Notes: generated from the letters alone by a model not told the origin. A DNA stretch of 64,000 nt from Pseudomonas bohemica (GCF_002934685.1 NZ_NKHL01000116.1:62001-126000), one strand, 5' to 3'. Positions 7,969-16,812 are shown, counted from the first letter of the stretch. Translations and numbers: made by a program.

Positions 7969-8868
7969 TCAAGCAGCTTCGGCCTTGACCGCCGCCCGGA
8001 TCGCTTCCAGCAGCATCATGCACGCGGGGTTGTCGTTGTCCGAGCGCCACACCAGATGCAGCTCGCTCTGCACGCCTTCGCCCAGATCGATGTCGCGAAA
8101 AACCACGTTCTTGAACACCACGTTGGCGGCGCAGCGGGGCACCAGCGCCAGGCCCATCCCCGCATTGACCAGCGCCAGAATCGTCAGCGAAGAACCCAGC
8201 CATTGCACATATTCCGGAGCGACCTGAGCCGAGCGCAGGGTGCCGGTCAGCAGTTCGTTGAACGGCGGATAAGCTGAGTGCGAATACATCAGGAACGGCT
8301 GGCCATCCAGGTCTTGCACCGAGACCGAATCGGCAGTGGCCAACGAATGGCTGCCGGGCACCGCCAGTACGAAGGGCTCGCGCACCAGACATTCGGCTTC
8401 GTAGCCCGTCTGCAACAGTGGCGCGCGGACGATGCCCAGATCGATGCGTCTGGCCCGCAGCGCTTCGTGTTGCGAGTAGGTGTTCATCTCGGTCAGAGAG
8501 ATCTTCACATGGGGCTGATTCAAGCGCGCTTCGGCGATGACTTTAGGCAGGAATTCATACACCGCACTGCCGACGAAGCTGATGGTCACCGAACCGATGT
8601 CGCCTTCGGCGAAGCGGCGGGCGGCAAGCGAGGCCTGCTGTGCGCGTTCGAGCAGGTTTTGCGCCTCGATGAAAAACGCCCGACCGGCAGCGGTCAGTGC
8701 CACGCTGCGCGTGCTGCGGGTAAACAACTCAACGCCCAGATGATGTTCCAGCAGTTGGATCTGCCGACTCAGAGGTGGCTGAGTCATGTTCAGGCGTTCG
8801 GCGGCGCGCCGGAAATTGAGCTCAGTGGCCACCGTAACGAAGCAGCGCAATTGGGCGAGTTCGAACAT
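7969..8868 (-). CDS. LysR family transcriptional regulator
   Basis: A 299-residue LysR protein. The N-terminal winged helix covers residues 1-60 (FVTVATELNFRRAAERLNMT then PPLSRQIQLLEHHLG), and a periplasmic-binding-like effector domain follows. The ATG at 8868 fits the family's usual N-terminus; a TTG eight codons earlier is also open. TGATA-N9-TATCA directly before this start is a LysR-type box and suggests self-control together with control of the divergent carrier. Neighbouring carrier and glucarate-dehydratase-like enzyme suggest the inducer is an aldaric or hexonic acid. Confidence 0.85.
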   Translation of the reverse strand: MFELAQLRCFVTVATELNFRRAAERLNMTQPPLSRQIQLLEHHLGVELFTRSTRSVALTAAGRAFFIEAQNLLERAQQASLAARRFAEGDIGSVTISFVGSAVYEFLPKVIAEARLNQPHVKISLTEMNTYSQHEALRARRIDLGIVRAPLLQTGYEAECLVREPFVLAVPGSHSLATADSVSVQDLDGQPFLMYSHSAYPPFNELLTGTLRSAQVAPEYVQWLGSSLTILALVNAGMGLALVPRCAANVVFKNVVFRDIDLGEGVQSELHLVWRSDNDNPACMMLLEAIRAAVKAEAA

Positions 8869-8907
8869 TGATATATTCCGGGTATCAATCAACAGTCAAT
8901 CTAGATT
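8869..8907. promoter_or_regulatory. LysR-type operator in a divergent promoter region
   Basis: TGATA (8869-8873) and TATCA (8883-8887) form a T-N11-A inverted repeat next to the LysR start, and AATCTAGATT (8898-8907) is a second perfect palindrome. Both lie between the divergent LysR and carrier genes, where LysR proteins usually bind. Confidence 0.55.
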
Positions 8908-8974
8908 AGACGGGAACAATAGCAGCGTCCATCATCGACCCATCCCCAAAAAAACAATGAACGGGAGTTGCCTC

Positions 8975-10375
8975 TTGAATAATGTCCATCCCGCCGCGGA
9001 CGTCTCGGTGCTTGCACGTGCGGCTTGCAAGGTGAAGCGGCATGTCCTGCCGCTGTTCGTCATCATGTTCATCGTCAACTACATCGACCGGGTGAACATC
9101 GGTTTCGTGCGCAGCCACATGGAAACCGACCTGGGCATCGGTGCCGCCGCTTACGGGCTTGGCGCCGGGCTGTTTTTCGTCGGCTACGCGCTGTTCGAAG
9201 TCCCCTCCAACATGCTCCTGCAACGCTTCGGCGCCCGCGCCTGGCTAACCCGCATCATGCTCACCTGGGGCGCGGCGGCAATGGCCATGGCCTTTGTGCG
9301 GGGGGAAACCAGCTTCTATGTGCTGCGTTTCATCCTCGGTGCCGCCGAAGCAGGATTCTTCCCCGGCATCATTTACTACTTCACCCAATGGCTGCCTTCC
9401 AGCGAGCGCGGCAAGGCGATGGCAATCTTTCTCAGCGGCTCGGCGGTGGCTTCGGTGATCTCGGGGCCAGTGTCCGGCGCGTTGCTCGGCATCGACGGTC
9501 TGAGTCTGCACGGCTGGCAGTGGATGTTCCTGATTGAAGGCTTCGCCTCGATCGTCCTGTGCGGTTTCGTCTGGTGCTGGCTGCAGTCCCACCCCAGCGA
9601 AGCGAAGTGGTTGAGTGAAGAAGAGAAGCAAGCGCTGACCACGGCGGTGGAACAAGAGCAGCGCGCCCGGGAGGCAGCGCAAGTGGTCAAGCCCTCGATG
9701 TTCAAGCTGCTGGCTGACCGGCAGATCCTGCTGTTCTGCTTCATCTATTTCTCGGTGGCACTGACCATTTACGGCGCCACTTTCTGGCTGCCAAGCATGA
9801 TCAAGAAAATGGGCAGCATGAGCGACTTCGACGTCGGTCTGTTCAACTCCATCCCCTGGATCATTTCGATTGTCGCCATGTACGGCTTCGCAGCGCTGGC
9901 CGCTCGCTTCAAGCATCAGCAGGCGTGGGTCGCCGTGACGCTGGTGATCGCCGCATGCGGCATGTTCATGTCCACCACGGGCGGGCCAGTCTTCGCCTTC
10001 GTCGCCATCTGCTTCGCAGCGATCGGTTTCAAGGCGGCGTCCGCGCTGTTCTGGCCGATCCCTCAGGGCTATCTGGATGCGCGTATCGCGGCGGCGGTGA
10101 TCGCGCTGATCAACTCGGTCGGCAACCTGGGCGGCTTCGTCGCCCCGACTGCATTCGGTTTTCTCGAACAGACTACAGGCTCCATTCAAGGCGGCATGTA
10201 TGGTCTGGCGATCACTTCGCTGGTGGCTGCCGTGGTGATTTTCTTCGCCCGTATGACGCCCAAAGGAGAGTCGCGGGATAACTCTCGTCGCGGCCAGAGC
10301 CGCCCGCCAGTTGAGAAAACGGTTTCACAGCGCGTTGCCGTCGCCTTCACTTCCACTCCAAGCCTCAAACCCTGA
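8975..10375 (+). CDS. MFS transporter, ACS family
   Basis: An inner-membrane carrier of about 466 residues. Family motifs are NYIDRVNIGFVRSHM at the end of helix 1 and ILGAAEAGFFPGIIYY in helix 4, typical of phthalate/tartrate/glucarate-type anion:cation symporters. The TTG at 8975 is preferred because GGGAG lies seven bases upstream; the ATG at 8957 has only an A-rich stretch before it. The C-terminus has a basic, Ser/Thr-rich extension of about 40 residues. The next gene starts 18 bases downstream, so the two form an operon, and the carrier probably imports the substrate of that dehydratase. Confidence 0.82.
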   Translation: MNNVHPAADVSVLARAACKVKRHVLPLFVIMFIVNYIDRVNIGFVRSHMETDLGIGAAAYGLGAGLFFVGYALFEVPSNMLLQRFGARAWLTRIMLTWGAAAMAMAFVRGETSFYVLRFILGAAEAGFFPGIIYYFTQWLPSSERGKAMAIFLSGSAVASVISGPVSGALLGIDGLSLHGWQWMFLIEGFASIVLCGFVWCWLQSHPSEAKWLSEEEKQALTTAVEQEQRAREAAQVVKPSMFKLLADRQILLFCFIYFSVALTIYGATFWLPSMIKKMGSMSDFDVGLFNSIPWIISIVAMYGFAALAARFKHQQAWVAVTLVIAACGMFMSTTGGPVFAFVAICFAAIGFKAASALFWPIPQGYLDARIAAAVIALINSVGNLGGFVAPTAFGFLEQTTGSIQGGMYGLAITSLVAAVVIFFARMTPKGESRDNSRRGQSRPPVEKTVSQRVAVAFTSTPSLKP

Positions 10376-10393
10376 TCGACCGGGAGAAGTCTT

Positions 10394-11668
10394 TTGAAAA
10401 TCACGCGTGTCACCGTCACCCCGATTGCCTTTCGTGATCCTCCACTGCTCAATGCCAGCGGCATTCACGAACCCTTCGCCCTGCGTTCGATCATCGAGGT
10501 GGAAAGCGACAACGGTTATATCGGTCTGGGCGAAAGCTACGGCGATGCCCCGGCGCTGGCGATCCAGCAGCAATTGCAGAACCGGTTGATCGGCCTGGAT
10601 CCATTCAACCTCAACCAATTGCGTGAAGTGGTCAAAGCCACGGTCGCCGCCAACAAGCCTGCCAGCATCGCCGGTGCCGAGCTGGCGCCTGGTTCCCACG
10701 CCAGTAAAGCGGTGAGCAACGCCTATTCGGCCTTTGAGGTGGCGTTTCTCGATCTGCAGGCGCGCTCGATGAACCTGCCGCTGGTGGACCTGCTCGGCGG
10801 CGCGGTGCGGGATCAGGTGCCGTTCAGCGCCTACCTGTTCTTCAAATACGCACAACACGCCGACTCGCCTTATGCGCCAGACAGCTGGGGCGAGGCGTTG
10901 AGCGAGGAACAGATCGTCGCCCAGGCCCAGCGCATGATCGAGGCGTACGGTTTCAAGAGCATCAAGCTCAAGGCCGGTGCACTGGATCCGGAGCATGAAG
11001 TGTCGTGCATCAAAGCGCTGAAAAAGGCCTTTCCCGGTTATCCACTGCGCATTGACCCGAACGGCAACTGGTCGCTGGAAACCTCGATTCGCATGGCCGA
11101 ACTGCTGGGCGATGACCTGCAGTATTACGAAGATCCGACGCCGGGGCTGGACGGCATGTCCGAGTTGCACAAGCGTACCGGTCTGCCGCTGGCGACCAAT
11201 ATGGTGGTCACCGATTTCGACGAGTTCCGCCGCAGCGTGGCGTTGAACAGTGTGCAGATCGTCCTTGCCGATCACCATTATTGGGGCGGTCTGCGTGACA
11301 CTCAGGCGCTGGCGAAAATGTGCGAAACCTTCGGCCTTGGCGTGTCGATGCACTCCAACTCGCACCTGGGCATCAGCCTGATGGCGATGGCTCATGTGGC
11401 CGCGGCGGTGCCGAATCTGGACTTCGCCTGCGACACTCATTACCCGTGGCAGGAACCGGACGAGGAAGTGATCAAGGGCGGCAAGCTGCCGATCGTCGAC
11501 GGTTGCGTGAAGATCACCCGCGAGCCTGGCCTCGGTCTGGAGCTGGACTATGACCAGTTGGGCAAGCTCAATGACCAGTTCCTGAGCTGCGGCATACGCC
11601 AGCGTGATGACGTCAAGCAGATGCAGAAATACAAAGCGGACTGGAAGGCCGTGAAGCCGAGGTATTGA
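10394..11668 (+). CDS. gudD: Glucarate dehydratase-like enolase superfamily enzyme
   Basis: A 424-residue enolase-superfamily dehydratase. The catalytic pattern is KLK (KSIKLKAG) after the second barrel strand, DPNGNWS and YYEDP as metal ligands, and the His-bearing HSNSHLGIS loop, a combination I associate with glucarate dehydratase, which converts D-glucarate or L-idarate to 5-keto-4-deoxy-D-glucarate. E. coli GudD is about 446 residues, so length fits. The start is TTG with GGGAGAAG six bases upstream; no ATG fits better. It follows an ACS carrier and a divergent LysR regulator, a common glucarate-use arrangement. No KDG aldolase or dehydratase partner is beside it. Confidence 0.8.
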   Translation: MKITRVTVTPIAFRDPPLLNASGIHEPFALRSIIEVESDNGYIGLGESYGDAPALAIQQQLQNRLIGLDPFNLNQLREVVKATVAANKPASIAGAELAPGSHASKAVSNAYSAFEVAFLDLQARSMNLPLVDLLGGAVRDQVPFSAYLFFKYAQHADSPYAPDSWGEALSEEQIVAQAQRMIEAYGFKSIKLKAGALDPEHEVSCIKALKKAFPGYPLRIDPNGNWSLETSIRMAELLGDDLQYYEDPTPGLDGMSELHKRTGLPLATNMVVTDFDEFRRSVALNSVQIVLADHHYWGGLRDTQALAKMCETFGLGVSMHSNSHLGISLMAMAHVAAAVPNLDFACDTHYPWQEPDEEVIKGGKLPIVDGCVKITREPGLGLELDYDQLGKLNDQFLSCGIRQRDDVKQMQKYKADWKAVKPRY

Positions 11669-11839
11669 GGCCATGCGCGGCCTGTAGCGAGTGACTCGCT
11701 GGCGGTAGGGAGAGGGATTACGTTACCCCAGGCACGCCGTAGCGCTACAGGGGCAGCTCCTTTGCAAGCTAAAAATCGAACGCTCAGGTTGTCCAGACCT
11801 CGAAAGAACAGACCCCGCAGAAGTTCTGGAGAGACGAAG

Positions 11840-12514
11840 ATGATCAGTGCGCGCAAGACGTTGATGCCTCTGTTGTTTGTCGCTGTGATTGCTGCATCGA
11901 GCGGCGCCATGGCTCAGTATCCCGACTCATCACCTATGATGCTCGCCGCGTCCGGCGGCGGGGGAGGTGCTGGCGGCTCGGCAGGAGGGGCAGCGGCGGG
12001 CGGCGGCGCTGCGGGCACCGGGGCAACCGGGACGAACGGCAGCAATAGCGGCAACACCAACGCCACGGGGACTAACGGCACCAACAGCAGCAGCACCAAT
12101 GCAACGGGTACCAACGGCAGCAATAGCGGCAACACCAACGCCACCGGCACCAACGGTACGAATGCCAAGGGTACCGATGCCACGCATACCAATGGCAGCA
12201 ACAGCAGCAGCACCAACGCAACTGGCAGCAATGGCACCAACAGCAACAGCACCGATGCCGCTCACACCAACGGCAGCAACAGCAATAACACCACGGCGCC
12301 GGGCAACGGTAGCAACACATCGGGCGCACAGAACGGAGGGAACGAGAGCAGCGTGGGCACCACCAATCCTGCGTTGAGACCCGGGACCGGGGTTGGCGGC
12401 TCGTCTTCGGCCCCTTCGTCCAGCGGCACCAGCGACCCCCTGCAACAACAGCGTCAGCAAAGCGGGGAAAGGATGATCATGGAGCGCAAGGGGCAGGTGC
12501 AGGAAAGTAATTGA
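11840..12514 (+). CDS. Exported Gly/Asn/Thr/Ser-rich protein with seven 13-residue repeats
   Basis: A 224-residue protein I do not recognise. Residues 1-25 form a Sec signal peptide ending near AMA-Q. A Gly/Ala-rich linker (about 38-61) follows, then seven consecutive 13-residue units (62-152) of the form ATGTNGSNSGNTN, almost free of hydrophobic and charged residues. The tail is polar (Gln, Ser, Gly) and ends in a charged segment. It could be a periplasmic or surface low-complexity protein, a short beta-solenoid, or an adhesin-like filament part. GGAGAG before the ATG supports the start. It stands alone between the dehydratase operon and the DoxX operon. Confidence 0.7.
   Translation: MISARKTLMPLLFVAVIAASSGAMAQYPDSSPMMLAASGGGGGAGGSAGGAAAGGGAAGTGATGTNGSNSGNTNATGTNGTNSSSTNATGTNGSNSGNTNATGTNGTNAKGTDATHTNGSNSSSTNATGSNGTNSNSTDAAHTNGSNSNNTTAPGNGSNTSGAQNGGNESSVGTTNPALRPGTGVGGSSSAPSSSGTSDPLQQQRQQSGERMIMERKGQVQESN
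12023..12295 (+). repeat. 39-base tandem repeat, seven units, in coding sequence
   Basis: Seven in-frame 39-base units encode 13-residue repeats. Units alternate between SNSGN and TNSSS forms in the first three copies and diverge later, with His and Asp replacing Gly and Asn. Confidence 0.8.
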
Positions 12515-12798
12515 GAGGCTCGTTCCTGAGCGCACAGACGGCCCCTATGGCAGTCCGGGCTGGCACCGATCATGAAGCCAACACCGCAAGCTGTGCTGCT
12601 ACAGATCGTTAGCGCCGACTAAACGCATTGCCGTTGGGATGCCGTCATATCGTCTATCCGACTGGCGCCCCGCGCACAAACCATCCATTCAAAGCACGTC
12701 CGTTCAATACCGCCAAATCCCACCACGACACTATGGCTCCAACGCCTGTCTGCGGCTCACACGGTCCGCGGCAGGCCGTCCATGATGAGTGGTGTGCG

Positions 12799-13215
12799 AT
12801 GAGCTATTCAACCTTCAATGATCGCGTCCTTGACCTGGGGCTTCTGTTCCTGCGGGCCAGCGGTGCGCTGTTTCTGCTCTTCGTCCACGGCCTGCCCAAG
12901 CTGCTGCACTTCAAGACGCAGCTGTCGCTGATCGAAGATCCTTTCCATATGGGGCCATCGCTGACCCTGAGCATGGCGATATTTGCCGAGGTGCTGTGTC
13001 CGATGCTGATTCTGACCGGCGTACTGGCGCGACTGGCATGCCTGCCCATTCTCTTCCTGCTGTTGGTGGCGCTGGTCGTGGTGCACAGCGAGTGGAGCGT
13101 GGACCAGGGGCAGTTCGGCTGGTTGCTGATCATCATTTTCACCAGCGTGTTGATTGCCGGACCTGGCCGTCTGGCGCTCAACTTTCGCCTTCCCGGAGCG
13201 CTTCGCTATGCCTGA
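12799..13215 (+). CDS. DoxX family membrane protein
   Basis: A 138-residue protein with about four hydrophobic helices, including GLLFLRASGALFLLFVHGLP and FAEVLCPMLILTGVLARLA, typical of the DoxX/DoxD family of small inner-membrane proteins. Some relatives act in quinone-linked oxidation or oxidative-stress complexes. The ATG at 12799 gives the usual DoxX N-terminus; upstream in-frame starts would add an unrelated Pro/His-rich stretch. It overlaps the next gene by eight bases, so they are translationally coupled. Confidence 0.75.
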   Translation: MSYSTFNDRVLDLGLLFLRASGALFLLFVHGLPKLLHFKTQLSLIEDPFHMGPSLTLSMAIFAEVLCPMLILTGVLARLACLPILFLLLVALVVVHSEWSVDQGQFGWLLIIIFTSVLIAGPGRLALNFRLPGALRYA

Positions 13216-13837
13216 ATCCGTCCTGTCCGCCGACGCGATCCCTACCTCCAGCTTGTCGGCTGACGAGATTGTCACGCTGGTCGTCAAACACCGTGTCAGG
13301 CAAGGCCTGGAGGCTCGGTACGAGGCCTGGTTGCGGCGCATCGTCGCGATTGCCGGCACCTATCCGGGACATCTGGGGGTCGACATCATTCGTGGCAAGT
13401 TCGAGGGCCTGCACATGTTCACCTGTGTGCTGCGTTTCTGTTCCACCGACGCTATGCAGAGTTGGCTGGATTCCGCCCAGCGCCGCGAACTGGTGGCCGA
13501 AGCCTCGCCAATGCTGGCTGATGGTGACTTCACCGAGGTCAACCCTCACAACGAATTCTGGTTCGTTCCGGCCAGTGAAAGCCCGCCGCCGCGCTGGAAA
13601 CAGGCCTGCGTGACGTTTCTGGTGATTTGCCCGCTGACCCTGCTGATTCCTCTGTTGTGGGGCCCGGTGTTTCGTGCGGTTCCTATATTGGGCCATTACG
13701 TGATCAGTACCGCGCTGGTGACCGTCACGATCGTCTTGCTGGTGGTGTACCTGTTGATGCCCCAGGCGACCCGACTGTTCGCCCCTTGGCTCAATGCCAG
13801 ACCCGCTTCTGCGCCGGGCGCGGACCATGAAGGGTGA
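13208..13837 (+). CDS. Antibiotic-biosynthesis-monooxygenase-domain protein with C-terminal membrane helices
   Basis: A 209-residue protein. Residues 18-115 look like a dimeric alpha/beta barrel ABM domain (VTLVVKHRVRQGLEARYEAWL, then YPGHLGVDIIRG and the NEFWF end). Residues 125-195 hold two hydrophobic helices, so it is anchored in the inner membrane. ABM domains act as monooxygenases or heme-degrading or stress proteins, often without a bound cofactor. The start overlaps the DoxX stop and its end overlaps the tiny Tat-leader gene by 11 bases. Context suggests a membrane-bound oxidative function linked to DoxX; the substrate is unknown. Confidence 0.72.
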   Translation: MPESVLSADAIPTSSLSADEIVTLVVKHRVRQGLEARYEAWLRRIVAIAGTYPGHLGVDIIRGKFEGLHMFTCVLRFCSTDAMQSWLDSAQRRELVAEASPMLADGDFTEVNPHNEFWFVPASESPPPRWKQACVTFLVICPLTLLIPLLWGPVFRAVPILGHYVISTALVTVTIVLLVVYLLMPQATRLFAPWLNARPASAPGADHEG

Positions 13838-13985
13838 CCCGCCCGTCCCCCAGCATAGCCCCGACCGTCGCAGCTTCGTGGTCAAAGGCTCGTTGCTCAG
13901 CGCCGCTGCGGCTGTCTTGTCTTCACTCCTGTCGCCGGCCTTGCGGTCGGTGCTTCCAAACCTTCTGCCGCCGGAGGCGCGATGA
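13827..13985 (+). CDS. Free-standing Tat-type leader peptide, possibly a split signal of the next gene
   Basis: A 52-residue frame carries a twin-arginine-like stretch (DRRSFVVKG at residues 13-21) followed by a hydrophobic Ala/Leu/Ser segment, then a Pro-rich end. It overlaps the preceding stop and ends in ATGA, shared with the start of the amidohydrolase at 13982, which is in another frame. It reads like the export signal of that enzyme detached by a frame change, or a separate membrane peptide translated in tandem. No strong ribosome site precedes it. Evidence is the motif and coupling only. Confidence 0.5.
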   Translation: MKGDPPVPQHSPDRRSFVVKGSLLSAAAAVLSSLLSPALRSVLPNLLPPEAR

Positions 13986-15820
13986 ACGTCGATCTGATTC
14001 TCTACAACGGAAACTTTCATACGGTTGACCAGGAAAAACCCACGGCCAGTGCCGTAGCCATCGCCGGCGGCACGTTCGTCGCGGTGGGCACCGATGCCCA
14101 GATCATGTCCTTGCGCAGCAGCGCGACCCACGTCATCGACATGCACAAGCGCACGGTAATTCCGGGCCTCAACGACTCGCACTTGCACCTGATCCGTGGC
14201 GGCCTGAATTACAACCTCGAGCTGCGCTGGGAGGGCGTGCCGTCGCTGGCCGATGCGCTGCGCATGCTCAAGGACCAGGCTGACCGCACACCGACCCCGC
14301 AGTGGGTGCGCGTGGTCGGGGGCTGGAACGAATTCCAGTTCGCTGAAAAGCGCATGCCGACCCTGGAAGAACTCAATCACGCAGCGCCGGACACCCCGGT
14401 TTTTGTCCTGCACCTGTACGACCGCGCGCTGCTTAACCGAGCGGCGTTGCGCGTCGCCGGTTATACCCGCGACACGCCGAATCCGCCGGGCGGCGAGATC
14501 GTGCGCGACAGCAATGGCGATCCGACCGGCATGCTGGTGGCCAAGCCCAATGCGATGATCCTGTATTCGACCCTGGCCAAAGGCCCGAAACTGCCACTGG
14601 AGTATCAGGTCAACTCGACGCGCCAGTTCATGCGCGAATTGAACCGTCTGGGCCTGACCAGCGCCATCGATGCGGGAGGTGGCTTCCAGAACTACCCGGA
14701 CGACTACGCCGTCATCACCCAACTTGCCCAAGCCAAACAGCTGACGGTGCGCATCGCCTACAACCTGTTTACCCAGAAGCCGAAAGAAGAGCTCGCCGAC
14801 TTCAAGAACTGGACCAGCACTGTCACTCTGCATCAGGGCGACGATTTCCTGCGTCACAACGGCGCGGGTGAGATGTTGACCTTTTCGGCCGCTGACTTCG
14901 AAGACTTTCTCGAACCACGCCCGGACCTGCCGCCCGGCATGGAGCAGGACCTTGAACCGGTGGTGCGGCATCTGGTTGAGCATCGCTGGCCGTTCCGCCT
15001 GCATGCCACCTATGACGAGTCGATCTCGCGCATGCTCGACGTGTTCGAGAAGGTCAACCGCGAGGTCCCGTTCAATGGTATTCCGTGGTTCTTCGACCAT
15101 TGCGAAACCATCACGCCGCAGAACATCGAGCGGGTGAAGGCGCTGGGTGGCGGCATCGCGATCCAGGACCGCATGGCTTTCCAGGGCGAGTACTTCGTCG
15201 AGCGCTACGGCGCCAGGGCCGGTCAGCACACACCACCGATCAAACGCATGCTGGCCGAAGGTGTGCCGGTGGGCGCGGGCACCGATGCCACCCGCGTGTC
15301 GAGCTACAACCCCTGGACGTCGCTGTACTGGATGGTCAGCGGGCGCACCGTCGGTGGCCTGGAGCTGTATCCGGAAGGGCTGTCCCGCGACACCGCGCTG
15401 GAACTGTTCACCCGTGGCAGCGCCTGGTTCTCGTCGGAGCAGGGCAAGAAAGGCCAGATAAAGGTAGGCCAGTTGGCCGACGTGGTGGCCTTGTCCCAGG
15501 ACTTCTTCAGCGTGCCGGAAGAGTCGATCAAGTGGATCGAGTCGGTGCTGACCATCGTCGACGGCAAGGTGGTGTACGCCACCGCAGAATTCGGCGACCT
15601 GGCGCCACCCAGCGTGCCAGTGCTGCCGGACTGGTCACCGGTGGCGAAGGTGCCGGGTCACTGGCGTCAGGGTGCGCCGGTGGCTGCCGCCGTACACCAA
15701 TGCAGTGGCCCGTGTGGCGTTCACGCCCACAGCCACGACAAGGCGCGCATGTCGAAGGTGCCGGTCAGCGACTTCCAGGGTTTCTGGGGCGCATTCGGCT
15801 GTTCGTGCTTCGCCTTCTGA
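13982..15820 (+). CDS. YtcJ-type amidohydrolase (AepA-like), Cys/His-rich tail
   Basis: A 612-residue metal-dependent hydrolase of the amidohydrolase superfamily. The N-terminal DLILYNGNFHTVD and the PGLNDSHLHL metal motif, FRLHATYDES and FFDHCET mid-barrel, and GAGTDATR near the C-terminal third are standard for the YtcJ group, which hydrolyses amide, ester or related bonds in substrates still mostly unknown. The last 40 residues are unusual: CSGPCGVHAHSHDKA and a CSC near the end form a Cys/His cluster. The start shares ATGA with the Tat-like peptide. A YcaC hydrolase follows, suggesting a two-step hydrolytic route. Confidence 0.8.
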   Translation: MNVDLILYNGNFHTVDQEKPTASAVAIAGGTFVAVGTDAQIMSLRSSATHVIDMHKRTVIPGLNDSHLHLIRGGLNYNLELRWEGVPSLADALRMLKDQADRTPTPQWVRVVGGWNEFQFAEKRMPTLEELNHAAPDTPVFVLHLYDRALLNRAALRVAGYTRDTPNPPGGEIVRDSNGDPTGMLVAKPNAMILYSTLAKGPKLPLEYQVNSTRQFMRELNRLGLTSAIDAGGGFQNYPDDYAVITQLAQAKQLTVRIAYNLFTQKPKEELADFKNWTSTVTLHQGDDFLRHNGAGEMLTFSAADFEDFLEPRPDLPPGMEQDLEPVVRHLVEHRWPFRLHATYDESISRMLDVFEKVNREVPFNGIPWFFDHCETITPQNIERVKALGGGIAIQDRMAFQGEYFVERYGARAGQHTPPIKRMLAEGVPVGAGTDATRVSSYNPWTSLYWMVSGRTVGGLELYPEGLSRDTALELFTRGSAWFSSEQGKKGQIKVGQLADVVALSQDFFSVPEESIKWIESVLTIVDGKVVYATAEFGDLAPPSVPVLPDWSPVAKVPGHWRQGAPVAAAVHQCSGPCGVHAHSHDKARMSKVPVSDFQGFWGAFGCSCFAF

Positions 15821-15846
15821 TCAGTCGTTGAAAAGAGCATGAAATC

Positions 15847-15870
15847 CCTCGCCGGGACGTACCGGCGAGG
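15847..15870. terminator. Hairpin between amidohydrolase and ycaC
   Basis: CCTCGCCGG (15847-15855) and CCGGCGAGG (15862-15870) are perfect arms around six bases. No T run follows, so it may moderate read-through or stabilise an mRNA end rather than stop transcription fully. Confidence 0.45.
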
Positions 15871-15929
15871 CTTGCGGTCAGCCGTTTGCTGCCCCTCGCA
15901 CACGTGTCACACACTCAAAGGAGTCAATC

Positions 15930-16553
15930 ATGACCGTTCCTTACAAACGCTTGGATATCAACGATGCCGTGGTACTGCTGGTCGATCACCAAACCGGCCT
16001 GATCTCGCTGGTGCAGGACTTCTCGCCGAACGAGTTCAAGAACAACGTGCTGGCGCTGGCTGACTGCGCCAGGTTCTTCAAACTGCCGACCATCCTCACC
16101 ACCAGCTTCGAAACCGGCCCGAATGGCCCGCTGGTGCCGGAGTTGAAGGCCCTGTTCCCGGACGCGCCGTACATCGCGCGTCCGGGCCAGATCAACGCCT
16201 GGGATAACGAGGATTTCGTCAAGGCGATCAAGGCCACAGGCCGCAAGCAACTGATCATCGCTGGTGTGGTGACCGATGTCTGCGTGGCGTTCCCGACCCT
16301 CTGCGCATTGGAGGAAGGGTTTGACGTGTTCGTGGTAACCGATGCTTCCGGCACGTTCAACGAGGTCGTGCAACAAGCCTCCTGGGCCCGCATGACCGCT
16401 GCCGGCGCGCAGCTGATGAACTGGTTCTCGGTCGCCTGCGAGCTGCAACGCGATTGGCGCAACGACATGGAAGGTCTGGCCAACCTGCTGTCCCAGCGCA
16501 TCCCGAACTACCGCAATTTGATGAACAGCTATTCGGCGTTCACTGCCAAATAA
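15930..16553 (+). CDS. ycaC: YcaC-like isochorismatase family hydrolase
   Basis: A 207-residue cysteine hydrolase of the isochorismatase-like superfamily, very close to E. coli YcaC as remembered. Putative active-site residues are Asp19 (LLVDHQ), Arg84 (PYIARPGQ) and Cys118 (VVTDVCVAFP). Members hydrolyse amide or similar bonds; YcaC itself has no agreed substrate and forms large ring assemblies. AAAGGAGT precedes the ATG at good spacing. It lies downstream of the YtcJ-type amidohydrolase and upstream of an SRPBCC protein. Confidence 0.85.
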   Translation: MTVPYKRLDINDAVVLLVDHQTGLISLVQDFSPNEFKNNVLALADCARFFKLPTILTTSFETGPNGPLVPELKALFPDAPYIARPGQINAWDNEDFVKAIKATGRKQLIIAGVVTDVCVAFPTLCALEEGFDVFVVTDASGTFNEVVQQASWARMTAAGAQLMNWFSVACELQRDWRNDMEGLANLLSQRIPNYRNLMNSYSAFTAK

Positions 16554-16580
16554 AAAAGCGGGGAATATCCCGTGTCCTCT

Positions 16581-16653
16581 GAGCTTGCTCGCGATGGCGT
16601 CCGACCTGATGGCGATGTCGTATCGCCTGCTCCACCGCGAGCAAGCCCACTCC
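16581..16653. repeat. REP inverted pair, imperfect
   Basis: GAGCTTGCTCGCGATGG (16581-16597) faces CCACCGCGAGCAAGCCC (16632-16648), 15 of 17 positions complementary. It lies after ycaC. Confidence 0.7.
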
Positions 16654-16812
16654 TGCAATGTTGAGCGTTGCCATGCTCAGACTGTCGCAGACCCCGGTTT
16701 GGCGGGGTTGCGTGGCTATTGTGACAGTCCGTGAAAACGGCCTTCCAGATCCCGCCTTGTACGATTTCCGAAAGCGGCTTTAAGCTTCGGGCCACCTTCA
16801 TTGGAGATCACC

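Noticed and set aside
12072..12329. Cys-rich protein on the opposite strand of the repeat gene
   Set aside because: It is the antisense reading of the Thr/Asn/Gly repeats and has no start signal.
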